Shown: positions 1 through 7,798, counted from the first letter of the stretch. The stretch is DNA of 32,651 bases from Syntrophobacteraceae bacterium (GCA_031292215.1 JARLHO010000162.1:1-32651); one strand, 5' to 3'. The notes: generated by a model from the sequence alone, not told the origin. Made by a program: numbers and translations.

Positions 1-321
1 CCAGTCGGGTGGGACCGGTATCCAGTTATGTTCGATTGCCGTTGGAAACCGCTTTTCCTTCCAGCCGGCAAGGTCGGGGACGAGGATGTTTTCGCCCAGT
101 TTGATTTCGACCTCGTATAGAAAGACCCATCCCCCCGGACCTGCGCCGGAGCGGTGAAAATGGCGGCCGAGTATATTGCTCAAAACGGTTGCCGCGTGCG
201 CGTGCCGGGGGGCGGGGCGCGGGGAGGCGATCAGTTCGCCGTCTATGATCTCTGCGATCATATTATCGGGAATCTCAAAGAGGTCTTTGTAGGTCGCGCT
301 CTTCTTTGCCGGTTCGCTCAT
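1..321 (-). CDS. Uma2 family endonuclease-like protein, 3' part cut by the window edge
   Basis: Reading the minus strand from an ATG at 321-319 gives 107 uninterrupted codons to base 1, so the C-terminus lies outside the window. The protein starts MSEPAKKSATYKDLFEIPDN. It has an acidic EIIDGEL segment, an SPRPAPRHAHA segment, a FLYEVEIKLGENILVPDLAGW segment split by a short turn, and then W-P-P-D-W. These match the N-terminal half of Uma2/DUF820 proteins, a PD-(D/E)XK-like fold of uncertain cellular role that is often multicopy. The Asp of VPDLAGW corresponds to the conserved catalytic-type Asp. An AAAGGG ribosome site lies just upstream of the ATG. The gene is divergent from the downstream operon. 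The family call is firm; the function is not established. Confidence 0.85.
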   Translation of the reverse strand, partial: MSEPAKKSATYKDLFEIPDNMIAEIIDGELIASPRPAPRHAHAATVLSNILGRHFHRSGAGPGGWVFLYEVEIKLGENILVPDLAGWKEKRFPTAIEHNWIPVPPDW

Positions 322-339
322 GGCAGCCCTTTCGAAAAA

Positions 340-345
340 ATTATA
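340..345 (-). promoter_or_regulatory. possible -10 box for the Uma2 gene
   Basis: The minus strand reads TATAAT here, about 18 bases upstream of the Uma2 ATG. No good -35 hexamer sits at 16-18 bases; a TTTACC at 368-373 is 22 bases away. The transcript leader would be very short. This is a weak call from one perfect hexamer. Confidence 0.3.
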
Positions 346-497
346 ACACCGATTTTAATACATATTCGGTAAAATTCGAGGCTTTTTCGCTCCATTTTCC
401 CCCCGGTCGGCCAGGGCGTGGGGCGCGACATGGAGGTTGAGGGTGCGGGAAGGATTTTAGGATGAATGACGCAGCCTTGCGGCTTTTCGCGGCGCGT

Positions 498-526
498 TTG
501 ACAGATTCTTCTCAGGCGTTCATAAT
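498..526 (+). promoter_or_regulatory. sigma70-type promoter of the partner-switch/Mla operon
   Basis: TTGACA (498-503) and CATAAT (521-526) are separated by exactly 17 bases, an 11/12 match to the sigma70 consensus. Transcription would begin near 533, leaving about a 43-base leader before the ATG at 576. No other strong promoter is apparent before the tightly packed genes that follow, so this is the likely main promoter of the operon. Confidence 0.7.
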
Positions 527-575
527 GCTAAAAGTTAAATGATGCTTTGTCGTCTCCTATAAATCGTGAATTCTT

Positions 576-1922
576 ATGGAAACTCAAAAAATCGGCCATA
601 AAGAGTCGGACTATCCTTGCGAAGCGGGAGGCGGGAGCGGTTGCGCGGCCCTTCTAAAGACGCGCGCGCGGCTTGAGAGCCTCAAGGAGTGCTTCCGGAT
701 ATCGGGCCTCATAAATTCGAGCCTGCAACTCGACCAGGTTCTCGAAAACATCATGACGACGTCGCGCTCGATTTTGCATGCCGATGCGTGCAGCCTCATG
801 CTGGTCGATGAGAAAAGCGACCAACTGGTGTTCGAGGTGGCGCAGGGGCCGGTTGCCGATAAGCTAAAAGGCGGCATGCGGATAGGCCGGGGACAGGGAA
901 TAGCCGGGAGTGTCTTTGCAAGCGGCGAGTCTCTTTTGATTCAAAATGCTTACGAGGACGATCGGTTTAACCGGGAATTCGACCGGGTGACCGGATACCG
1001 CACCCGCTCCATCCTGTGCGTGCCGCTCAAGATAAAGGAGCGGGTAATCGGGGTATCGCAGGTCATAAACAAACTTGACGGATCGGATTTTAGCGAGGAA
1101 GACAGGGAGACTCTCAGCCTTCTTTGCTCCAATGCCGCAGTGGCTGTTGAAAATGCTCGGTTGCACAAAAAGATTCTTTACAATCAACAGATCGAGCAGG
1201 ACATGGCGTTTGCAAAAAGCGTCCAGACGAGTTTTTTGCCAAGTGCAATGCCACGGCTCGATGGATTCAGGTTTTGCGCCCACTACCAGCCGGCGAGGGA
1301 AATCGGGGGAGATTTCTACGATTTTCTACCTCTTGATGAGGATCGAATTGGCGTTCTGATCGGGGATGTTTCGGGAAAAGGCGTGCCGGCGGCTCTCTTT
1401 ATGGCCAGATTCACCAGCGATTTTCGCGTCCTGGCTATTCGGGAAAAGGAGCCGGAAAGGCTCATGGGCCGCATGAACGAAATCGTCTGCGAGAGGAGCT
1501 GCCGGGGAATGTTTGTGACACTTTTCTACCTGGTGCTGGAGAAAAACAGCGGCGAGGCGCTCTATATCAATGCGGGACATCTTCCGCCCGTAACCTGGAA
1601 CAGCTCGACGGAAAAGTTCGCTGTTTCGGGGCGCCACGGCGGACCTCCCCTGGGGATAGCGCCCGGTCTGCATTACGAATCCGCGCGGATGACACTCGAG
1701 CCCGGTACGTGCCTGCTTCTATTTACCGACGGGCTTACGGAGGCCAAAAACGGTCACGGGGAGTTTTGGGGGCCTGGTGGGATAGAAAAGACGTTGAGGG
1801 GTGGAAGCTCCGAGGCGGAGTCGTCTCTCTCGCGTATATGCTCGTCGCTTTCCGGGTTTGTCGGGGAGTGGCCGCAGGCAGACGACGTTACGCTGGTGCT
1901 GGCCCAGTTCATGGAGGCATAG
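576..1922 (+). CDS. GAF domain-containing PP2C-type (RsbU/SpoIIE-like) serine phosphatase
   Basis: This 448-residue protein has a GAF sensor domain at about residues 40-195 and a SpoIIE-type PP2C phosphatase domain at about 235-447. Phosphatase motifs are EIGGDFYDF (about 242), GDVSGKGVPAALF (about 261), NAGHLPP, LLFTDGLTEA and a final DDVTLVL (about 434); the Asp residues bind the metal pair. RsbU-type enzymes dephosphorylate a STAS anti-anti-sigma protein, and the GAF domain probably senses a small ligand or redox signal. The gene is first in an operon with an RsbW-like kinase and a STAS protein, completing a partner-switching set. The ATG at 576 lacks a clear Shine-Dalgarno but is the first start after the promoter. 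Its stop abuts the next start. The biochemical role is well supported; the signal is unknown. Confidence 0.93.
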   Translation: METQKIGHKESDYPCEAGGGSGCAALLKTRARLESLKECFRISGLINSSLQLDQVLENIMTTSRSILHADACSLMLVDEKSDQLVFEVAQGPVADKLKGGMRIGRGQGIAGSVFASGESLLIQNAYEDDRFNREFDRVTGYRTRSILCVPLKIKERVIGVSQVINKLDGSDFSEEDRETLSLLCSNAAVAVENARLHKKILYNQQIEQDMAFAKSVQTSFLPSAMPRLDGFRFCAHYQPAREIGGDFYDFLPLDEDRIGVLIGDVSGKGVPAALFMARFTSDFRVLAIREKEPERLMGRMNEIVCERSCRGMFVTLFYLVLEKNSGEALYINAGHLPPVTWNSSTEKFAVSGRHGGPPLGIAPGLHYESARMTLEPGTCLLLFTDGLTEAKNGHGEFWGPGGIEKTLRGGSSEAESSLSRICSSLSGFVGEWPQADDVTLVLAQFMEA

Positions 1923-2360
1923 TTGGGTGGAGCGGGTTTTAGCGGCCCAGTCATTTTGGAGGCGCCCTCGGACCCTGCCGTTCTGTCGGCGGTAAGGGCC
2001 CTTACGGACAAGATCTGCCTGGCCGCGGGGGTTGATCCCGCAGAGAGCGATAAGCTCGTACTGGCGGTGGACGAAGCGTGTACGAATGTGATCAGGCATG
2101 GCTATTGCGATCGGTTGGACGGGCGGATAAAGATAAGCTTTACCGTTGAGGGGGACCGGCTGGAGATAGAGATTCGGGATTTTGGCCGAGGCGCGGATCC
2201 TGCGACATTTCGCGGGCGCGATCTGGGCGAAGTCCGTCCCGGAGGGCTCGGAATGCACTTCATAAGGTCAGCTGTGGACACGATGGAGTATGATTGGAAG
2301 CCCGGCGGGGGCATGGTTTTAAAGATGGTGAAATTTATTTCCAAACAGGAGAAAGCATAG
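1923..2360 (+). CDS. RsbW-like anti-sigma factor / serine-protein kinase (HATPase_c_2)
   Basis: This 145-residue GHKL-fold ATPase has the N box VDEACTNVIRHG (about residue 49), the G1 box IRDFGRG (about 84) and the G2 box GLGMHFIRSAVD (about 108). That is the pattern of RsbW/SpoIIAB kinases, which phosphorylate a STAS partner on serine and bind either it or a sigma factor. The start is a TTG directly after the previous TAG, with GGAGG at 1913-1917 inside the upstream gene at good spacing, so the two genes are translationally coupled. No sigma factor gene lies nearby. The kinase's output may therefore be the STAS protein that follows rather than a sigma factor; that is inference from position. 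Confidence 0.9.
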   Translation: MGGAGFSGPVILEAPSDPAVLSAVRALTDKICLAAGVDPAESDKLVLAVDEACTNVIRHGYCDRLDGRIKISFTVEGDRLEIEIRDFGRGADPATFRGRDLGEVRPGGLGMHFIRSAVDTMEYDWKPGGGMVLKMVKFISKQEKA

Positions 2361-2362
2361 AG

Positions 2363-2707
2363 TTGAACATACAGGTTGAGGAAAGAAAGCCGGGAGTTTT
2401 CGTGATCTCGCTTGCAGGAGATCTCGACATGAGCGTCTCCCCGCAGGTAAGGAAGGTCCTGCTTCCCATTTTCCGGAAGAATGTCTCTCACATAATAGTG
2501 GACCTAAAAGATGTTCCCTACATTGACTCCTCGGGGATAGCGACTTTTGTGGAATCGCTCCAACTTTCGCGCAAGAGCGACATCCGGTTCTCGCTGGCCG
2601 GTGCGTGCCAACGGGTTGAGTCGATCTTCGATCTCGCGCATCTAAAAAGTATTTTCGAGATGGCGCCCGATGCGACCGCGCTAATCGATGGAGAGCCGGC
2701 CCGGTGA
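2363..2707 (+). CDS. STAS-domain protein (anti-anti-sigma factor / MlaB-like)
   Basis: This 114-residue single STAS domain has the motif D55-S56-S57-G58-I-A, where S56 aligns with the serine phosphorylated in SpoIIAA. I chose the TTG at 2363 because an AGGAGAAAG ribosome site (2347-2355) lies seven bases upstream and the protein then begins at the conserved first STAS strand. An in-frame ATG at 2294 would add 23 residues with no domain match. The gene sits between a kinase/phosphatase pair and mlaE. It can be read as the RsbV-type substrate of the former or as the MlaB-type STAS subunit of the latter. MlaB normally binds MlaF and is needed for transport. Both roles at once are possible and would be unusual. 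Confidence 0.88.
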   Translation: MNIQVEERKPGVFVISLAGDLDMSVSPQVRKVLLPIFRKNVSHIIVDLKDVPYIDSSGIATFVESLQLSRKSDIRFSLAGACQRVESIFDLAHLKSIFEMAPDATALIDGEPAR

Positions 2708-3498
2708 GTTCGGAAGCGATGCGTTCTGAGGGCAGGATAATAGTTTTCCTGAGGCATTTGACGAGTTTTTCCTGTTTTTTTGCCGAAACGATGAAGTGGA
2801 CGGTGGTAAAGCCCTTCCAGGGCAAGCCCCTTCGGTTGCGCTCGGCCATCGCGCAGATGGATGAAGTGGGGGTGAAATCGGTCCCCATCGTAGCCCTGGT
2901 TTCCTTTGTGATCGGCGTCATCCTGGTGCTCCAGACCGCCTATCAACTGGATAAATTCGGCGCGGTAAATCTTGCGGCAAGCCTTGCCGGGGTGGCGCTC
3001 ACCCGCGAGATGGCCCCTCTTTTGACGGCCATCGTTTTGGCCGGAAGGGTCAGCGCGGCATTTACCGCCGAACTGGGCACGATGATGGTAACCGAAGAGA
3101 TAACGGCGCTGGAAGTAATGGCCATATCTCCGATCGCCTATCTCGTCGTGCCCCGGTTTGTGGCGATGATTGTCATGCTGCCGTGCCTCACCGTTTTATC
3201 CGATGCGATCGGCATGGCGGGAGGCTTCTTTGTCGGGACGCTTGCCATCGGCATAAGGCCGGGGCTCTATATACACGACACGATCAATGCTCTTCTGGTT
3301 AAAGACATCCTGAGCGGTCTTCTAAAAAGCGGGGTTTTTGCGGCAATAATAGCCATGGTGGGCTGCTATACGGCGTTTGCGGTAAAGGGGGGGCCCGAGG
3401 GGGTCGGGAAGGCGACGATGATTTCGGTCGTAACCTCGCTTATCAGCATAATCCTTGCCGACTGTCTTTTTACGGCGATATTTTACATGTACCTGTGA
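2704..3498 (+). CDS. mlaE: MlaE-type ABC transporter permease (MCE lipid transport)
   Basis: This 264-residue inner-membrane protein of the MlaE/YrbE family has several hydrophobic segments, and the family-typical stretches VLQTAYQLDKFGA, LTREMAPLLTAIVLAGR and ELGTMMVTEEI. MlaE dimers form the membrane core of the Mla complex, which moves phospholipids between the inner membrane and the periplasmic/outer-membrane side through an MCE ring. The GTG start (2704) overlaps the TGA of the STAS gene by four bases (GTGA), indicating translational coupling. MlaF and an MCE protein follow, so the transporter set is nearly complete; no mlaC is seen here. Length is normal for the family. Confidence 0.93.
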   Translation: MSSEAMRSEGRIIVFLRHLTSFSCFFAETMKWTVVKPFQGKPLRLRSAIAQMDEVGVKSVPIVALVSFVIGVILVLQTAYQLDKFGAVNLAASLAGVALTREMAPLLTAIVLAGRVSAAFTAELGTMMVTEEITALEVMAISPIAYLVVPRFVAMIVMLPCLTVLSDAIGMAGGFFVGTLAIGIRPGLYIHDTINALLVKDILSGLLKSGVFAAIIAMVGCYTAFAVKGGPEGVGKATMISVVTSLISIILADCLFTAIFYMYL

Positions 3499-3505
3499 GG
3501 TCGGG

Positions 3506-4303
3506 GTGCTGGAAACCTTAATTGAAGTGAAAAATCTTAGCAAAAGCTTCGATGGCCGGGCCGTACTGGAAGGCATAAACCTTACGGTGGAGCGGGGCAG
3601 CGTATTTGCGATCATGGGCGGATCCGGCTGCGGAAAGACCACCCTGCTTCGAAACCTGATCGGGGTGATTCGTCCCGATTCCGGTGCGATCCTGGTCGGC
3701 GGTCAGGATATAACCAGGTTTGACGAAAACGAGATGGACGGGTATCGAAAGCGTTTCGGGATGCTTTTCCAGATGGGGGCGCTGCTGAACTCGCTTAGCG
3801 TTCACGATAACATTGCGCTTCCCTTGCGGGAGCACACGCAGCTTGACGAAAAGATCATAAGTGTGATGGTCAAGATGAAGCTCGAGTTGGTCGGGCTTCG
3901 AGACTTCGAGCGCCTCAAGCCCTCCCAGTTGAGCGGGGGAATGCAAAAAAGGGTCGCACTGGCCCGCGCCCTGGCGCTCGATCCGGAAATCGTTTTCTAC
4001 GACGAACCCACTTCCGGGCTCGATCCGGTGGTGACCGGGGTGATCGGTCAGCTCATTTCGGATTTGAGCAAACGGATGGGCATAACCTCGGTCGTTGTCA
4101 CCCACGATATCGGGAGCGCGTTCAGTATAGCCGATAAGATGGTGGTTTTATTCCGCGGAAAAGTTGTCGCCGAGGGTAGCCCCGGGCAAATTCGAAAATC
4201 CTGCGACCCGGTGGTCCAGCAGTTCATAAACGGTAGACCCGACGGACCCATACCGCTTCGCCAATCGAGCCGGGACTACCTCGAGGACCTGCTGGATATT
4301 TAG
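3506..4303 (+). CDS. mlaF: MlaF-type ABC transporter ATP-binding protein
   Basis: This 265-residue ABC ATPase has the Walker A motif GGSGCGKTT (about residue 38), the signature LSGGMQKRVALARAL (about 142), Walker B IVFYDEPTSGLDP (about 162) and the switch histidine in VVVTHDIG (about 198). The order and spacing are those of MlaF, which energises MlaE. I chose the GTG at 3506 because GAGG lies five bases upstream and the protein then begins LETLIEVKNLSKSF, a standard N-terminus. It begins eight bases after mlaE ends. Its stop codon is followed immediately by a 196-bp heptamer array that separates it from the MCE gene, the only large gap in the upstream part of the operon. Confidence 0.94.
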   Translation: MLETLIEVKNLSKSFDGRAVLEGINLTVERGSVFAIMGGSGCGKTTLLRNLIGVIRPDSGAILVGGQDITRFDENEMDGYRKRFGMLFQMGALLNSLSVHDNIALPLREHTQLDEKIISVMVKMKLELVGLRDFERLKPSQLSGGMQKRVALARALALDPEIVFYDEPTSGLDPVVTGVIGQLISDLSKRMGITSVVVTHDIGSAFSIADKMVVLFRGKVVAEGSPGQIRKSCDPVVQQFINGRPDGPIPLRQSSRDYLEDLLDI

Positions 4304-4499
4304 GAGCGGGGAGCAAGGAGCAAGGAGCGGGGAGCAAGGAGCAAGGAGCGGGGAGCAAGGAGCGGGGAGCGGGGAGCGGGGAGCGGGGAGCGGGGAGCGG
4401 GAAGCGGGGAGCGGGAAGCGGGAAGCGGGAAGCGGGGAGCGGGAAGCGGGAAGCGGGAAGCGGGAAGCGGGGAGCGGGAAGCGGGAAGCGGGAAGCGGG
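4304..4499 (+). repeat. 28-copy heptanucleotide tandem array (RAGCRRG), G-quadruplex-capable
   Basis: Beginning at the base after the mlaF stop, 28 consecutive 7-bp units run in perfect register: GAGCGGG, GAGCAAG and AAGCGGG. The GAGCAAG variant occurs only in the first eight units and AAGCGGG only in the last half, which suggests expansion by slippage from the two ends. Runs of consecutive GAGCGGG units (4360-4401) give four or more G4 tracts separated by AGC, a strong G-quadruplex pattern on the coding strand and therefore in the mRNA. The array lies inside the Mla operon. A smaller array of the same unit, in opposite orientation, lies at 13671-13735. Confidence 0.97.
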
Positions 4500-4564
4500 G
4501 AATAAAGCGGGTCTTATTTTTATCCAGCTTTTTCGCTTCTGTAATCAATGAAAGAGAAAGAGAT

Positions 4565-5539
4565 ATGCAGGTTTTCCGATCGGAAATACGAGTCGGGTTG
4601 GTTGTTTTGATCTCGTTTATTCTTTTTGTCTCCGGGATCTTTGTTGTTAGCGGCATCCGTTCTCTTTGGAGCGACAAAAAGACGCTCACGATTCTTTTCC
4701 GTTACTGCGACGGCATAACGGCAGGCGCGCCCGTGCGGTGGGCCGGGTTGGAAGTGGGCCAGGTGCAGCGGATACGCATTGCCCCCGGGGTGTCGGATCG
4801 CATTGCGGTAACCGTTGGTATTTCCCCCAAAGTGAGGGTCAGGAAGGATTCGAGCGCCCAGATAAGAGATCTGGGGATGATGGGGTCCAAATACGTGGAG
4901 ATCAGCCCCGGATCGGCCGGGTCTCCCGAGCTGCCATCGGGGGCCACGATGGAGGGGAAAAGCCCTGCCTCGCTTTCCCAGATCATCGAGACGGGCGGGA
5001 AGGTCGCCTCCGGGCTTGTCGAGCTGGTCCGGGAGTCAAAGCAGCTCGTCTCGGAGGTCCGAAGCGACTACCAGATAAAACAGACGATCGAAAACGCGAA
5101 CGCTTTGCTCGTCGAGCTTAGAAAGAATACGGCAGATCTTGGGCCGATAATGAAAAACGTAAGGAAGGTAACCGGCGAGGGCGGCCGGCAGATCACCGGG
5201 CTTATCGGAGAAGTGCGCCGGACCAACAGGCAATTGCAACGGCGGCTGGGTTCTGTGGGAGATCAGGTCACCAAGACCATGGGGCAGGCCGACAAAGGGT
5301 TGGCCGAGGTCCAAAAGACCGTCAAGGGAGTCCGCTCGGTAGTCGATTCGAACAAAGACAATATAGATTCCATCCTCGCCCATTTAAACGAAACCTCCCG
5401 GAACCTGGATGCGCTAAGCGAAGACCTAAGGCTTCATCCCTGGAAGGTGGTGTGGAAAGGGGAGGGAAAGGCCGGGTCGAAAGCTGGTTCGGCGCAGTGG
5501 AGGCAACGAGGCAGGATCGGACCCTATGGCAAGGAATAG
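4565..5539 (+). CDS. mlaD: MCE-family (MlaD-type) lipid-transport substrate-binding protein
   Basis: This 324-residue protein has one N-terminal membrane anchor (about residues 9-30) followed by an MCE domain (about 38-118) containing the typical LGMMGSKYVEISPG end. The rest of the chain (about 140-300) is long, polar and predicted helical, rich in heptad-like Leu/Val with Lys/Glu and Asn. This resembles longer MCE proteins more than the short enterobacterial MlaD. MCE hexamers sit on the MlaFE core and form the lipid path in the periplasm. The ATG follows a purine-rich AAAGAGAAAGAG ribosome site. Its 3' end overlaps the next gene by 14 bases. The heptamer array separates it from mlaF, but same-strand order and family leave little doubt that it belongs to the complex. 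Confidence 0.92.
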   Translation: MQVFRSEIRVGLVVLISFILFVSGIFVVSGIRSLWSDKKTLTILFRYCDGITAGAPVRWAGLEVGQVQRIRIAPGVSDRIAVTVGISPKVRVRKDSSAQIRDLGMMGSKYVEISPGSAGSPELPSGATMEGKSPASLSQIIETGGKVASGLVELVRESKQLVSEVRSDYQIKQTIENANALLVELRKNTADLGPIMKNVRKVTGEGGRQITGLIGEVRRTNRQLQRRLGSVGDQVTKTMGQADKGLAEVQKTVKGVRSVVDSNKDNIDSILAHLNETSRNLDALSEDLRLHPWKVVWKGEGKAGSKAGSAQWRQRGRIGPYGKE

Positions 5540-6386
5540 CGCGCTACTTGTCGTTTGTCTCCTGGTGCTCTCGGCGTGCGCCTCGGGGTCCGAAGGGCCC
5601 TATAACCGAGGCGTCGAACAGTACGGAATCGGCCATGTTGGCCGGTGCGTAAAGGATTACCGGCAGGCGATCGCACAGCGTCCGGATGATCCGCGGCCCA
5701 AATTCAACCTGGCGGTGATTTACCAGGATGAGGGTAAACTGAGGGAAGCCGAAAATCTTTACGAAGAATTAGTGGCGCGGGCCCCCGGGTTTTCTCCGGC
5801 ATGGTCGAACCTGGCGTCCATTATGGAAAAGCGCGGGCTGGTCGATCGGGCCGAAAGGATGCATCGGCGCGCCATGAAAGCGGACGGTGGTTGTGCCGAG
5901 GGGTGCCAGTACGGTTTTTTCCTTCTAAGACAGGGGCGAAAAGTCGAAGCGGAGAAGGTCTTTAAAAAGTCGGTTGGAAGAGATCCCCGCTGCGCGAACG
6001 GTTGGTTTGGCCTGGGGCTTATAGCCGAGGGAAATGGCGACATACGGGCGGCGCTTCGAAACTATGACAGGGACTCGATTTATAATCCCTCCGATGTCGA
6101 AGCCTACCTGAGGTCCTCAAATATTTTGATATCCATGGGCGATACGGCGCGAGCCGCCGGGTTGCTTGAAAAGGCGGCCGGGGAAAATCGCGCCGGTGGC
6201 GATGTCGATCATGGCGATATCGAGCTGCGACTTGGAATATTGTTCCTTGGAAACGGGGAATTAAAAAAGGCGGAAAAGGCGCTGGAACTGGCCAAAAAGA
6301 ACGGAGCACCGCCTGGGCAATGCGATCGGGAGCTGCATAGCGTCTACCGGAAACTGAGCGCGCGGTCGGCGGGGGAGGCGAGGTGA
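5526..6386 (+). CDS. TPR-repeat lipoprotein
   Basis: This 286-residue protein has a lipoprotein signal peptide: a charged MARN start, a hydrophobic core and the lipobox L-S-A-C with lipidated Cys at residue 18. Mature sequence consists of tandem tetratricopeptide repeats from about residue 40 to 275, for example FNLAVIYQDEGKLREAENLYEEL and WFGLGLIAEGNGDIRAALRNYD. TPR solenoids bind proteins; this one would be membrane-anchored facing the periplasm. The start overlaps the MCE gene by 14 bases, so the two are probably co-translated. It may scaffold or assist the lipid transporter, by position only. There are several Cys residues in the mature part (for example GGCAEGC), which is unusual for TPRs. 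Confidence 0.85.
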   Translation: MARNSALLVVCLLVLSACASGSEGPYNRGVEQYGIGHVGRCVKDYRQAIAQRPDDPRPKFNLAVIYQDEGKLREAENLYEELVARAPGFSPAWSNLASIMEKRGLVDRAERMHRRAMKADGGCAEGCQYGFFLLRQGRKVEAEKVFKKSVGRDPRCANGWFGLGLIAEGNGDIRAALRNYDRDSIYNPSDVEAYLRSSNILISMGDTARAAGLLEKAAGENRAGGDVDHGDIELRLGILFLGNGELKKAEKALELAKKNGAPPGQCDRELHSVYRKLSARSAGEAR

Positions 6387-6389
6387 GCA

Positions 6390-7256
6390 TTGACTGAAGA
6401 GTTGCCGGGTGAGGTTGAAAGTGGACAAATTCGGGAGCTGGGTGAGCCGGAAAGTGAGACCCATGCGGCAGGATTTCAAGGGGCAGGGTCCGTTATCCGG
6501 TCCATGCTCGCATCTATTGGTAGGGGGCTTAAATTTGCCGGCTCAGCCGTTGTGGATTTGTGCCTTCCACGGAGCTGCGCGAGCTGCAAAAAAATAGGGA
6601 CTCTCCCACAAAAGTCCTGGTGCGGCCCGTGCTGGGAAAAAATGGCGCTGGTCGCCCCGCCTCTTTGTCCGGGATGCGGCAGACCTTTTCTGGATGCACA
6701 GGCCTCCCCCGACCACCTCTGCGGCGATTGCATCGAACGAAATTATCGTTTCGATTCCGCAAGGTCTGCGGCACTTCATGTGAGTGCGGTGCGCACTCTG
6801 GTCCACCAGTTAAAATTCGGGGGGCAGTTGAAATGGACGCCCTGCCTGGTGGAGCTTTTGGAAACCGCCTACGCTGCATGGGAACTGCGCGCGCCGGACC
6901 TTATCATACCGGTGCCTCTTCACCCCAAAAGGCTAAGTGAAAGGGGATTTAACCAGGCCGGGGTGCTGGCCCGCGAGTTGGGGCGAAAAATCGGGATACC
7001 GGTTTCACCGGACGGACTCGTTAGAAAAAACCTGACTTTGCCACAAACACGGCTCAACCGGGAAGAACGTCTTAAAAACGTCAAGGGGGCCTTCGAAATC
7101 TTTGACGACAGGAAAGTGCGGGGCCGGCGAATTCTTCTGATAGACGATGTATTCACTACGGGAACTACGCTTAGCGAATGCGCAAAGGTCCTCAAAAAAA
7201 AGGGCGGGGCGTTGGAAGTGTATGCTCTTACGGTTACGCGGGCGTTGCCGGACTGA
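6390..7256 (+). CDS. ComF family protein (phosphoribosyltransferase-like, zinc-finger N-terminus)
   Basis: This 288-residue protein has Cys pairs characteristic of ComF (SCASCKK, CGPCW, CPGCG and CGDC, about residues 62-115) and a C-terminal type I phosphoribosyltransferase fold. The PRPP-binding loop is ILLIDDVFTTGTTLSECAKVL (about 247-267), and VPLHPKRLSERGFNQA is also family-typical. ComF proteins support DNA uptake in competent bacteria; in non-competent species the role is unclear. The start is a TTG three bases after the previous stop, preceded by GAGGTGA. The first 45 residues are an unconserved extension, so an internal start is possible. It appears to be the last gene of the operon; no terminator is obvious in the roughly 200 bases beyond. 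Confidence 0.88.
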   Translation: MTEELPGEVESGQIRELGEPESETHAAGFQGAGSVIRSMLASIGRGLKFAGSAVVDLCLPRSCASCKKIGTLPQKSWCGPCWEKMALVAPPLCPGCGRPFLDAQASPDHLCGDCIERNYRFDSARSAALHVSAVRTLVHQLKFGGQLKWTPCLVELLETAYAAWELRAPDLIIPVPLHPKRLSERGFNQAGVLARELGRKIGIPVSPDGLVRKNLTLPQTRLNREERLKNVKGAFEIFDDRKVRGRRILLIDDVFTTGTTLSECAKVLKKKGGALEVYALTVTRALPD

Positions 7257-7460
7257 GACTAGCCTTGTGTGCAGACCCACGGTGTGGGGTGGCCACAGAC
7301 TCCGTCCCTCTCGTGACACGGCTTTTCGCAGGAACGCGGGCTGGAAAGAAACGTTAGCCTCTGCTTCAGAAGCTATCTCGCGAAGCAGGATCATTTGTGA
7401 CGCGGCAACGGCCGGAGCATATTCGGCAATCGTCTGCGTGGCTTTTCCTCATGGTACGGG

Positions 7461-7798
7461 CTACTTTCCTGGAGCCTTCGGGAGTTCCCCGATCTGTTTG
7501 TTCAAGACAGGAATATCATCCCGCGCGGGGAGCCACACCGTTTCCAAGTCCACGCCGAAGTAGTCGTGAATCAATTTGTCCCTCATTGCGGAAACATCTG
7601 GCCATCGAATCTCCGGGTAAATGGAGCGCGGATTGAAACCCGTTTTACGGCTTCCCCTATGATTTCATGTCGTATGACTCCGTCCTGAATCAGATGGTTC
7701 GCTTCAAACTGAACCTGGCTCACTCCCTCCAAAAATTCCAAAATGCGTCCCGATGCGTCAAGGGCGTGCCGGAGATAGACGGAATCGTCTTTTTCCAT
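7461..7798 (-). pseudogene. hepT: HepT-like HEPN ribonuclease toxin, single-base frameshift
   Basis: Starting at ATG 7798 the minus strand encodes MEKDDSVYLRHALDASGRI through HEIIGEAVKRVS, then shifts frame near 7630-7636. The frame one base off continues PRSIYPEIRWPDVSAMRDKL, IHDYFGVDLETVW and on to a TAG at 7461. Restoring one base gives about 112 residues, a normal HepT (DUF86) length. The HEPN catalytic motif R-X4-H-X-Y is present as RDKLIHDY after the shift, so it is lost in the unshifted 71-residue product. HepT is an RNase toxin held in check by AMPylation of the motif tyrosine by MntA. It may be a sequencing error or a genuine inactivation. The start overlaps mntA by 41 bases. Confidence 0.8.

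Noticed and set aside
154-372. Short plus-strand frame in the left flank
   Set aside because: It lies antisense to the Uma2 gene, whose family motifs are clear on the other strand.
2294-2362. Longer start (ATG 2294) for the STAS protein
   Set aside because: It overlaps the kinase gene by 67 bases and adds residues without STAS similarity; the TTG at 2363 has a good ribosome site.
4304-4499. CRISPR-like array
   Set aside because: Units are 7 bp in continuous tandem with no spacers; this is a microsatellite-type array. No cas gene is present.
4300-4689. Minus-strand frame encoding a Pro/Ala/Arg/Ser repeat protein across the heptamer array
   Set aside because: It is the translation of a tandem repeat antisense to the operon; periodic low-complexity sequence explains it.
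7257-7460. Possible gene between comF and hepT
   Set aside because: The open frames there run through comF or hepT in other frames and show no family motif; nothing else definite is seen.
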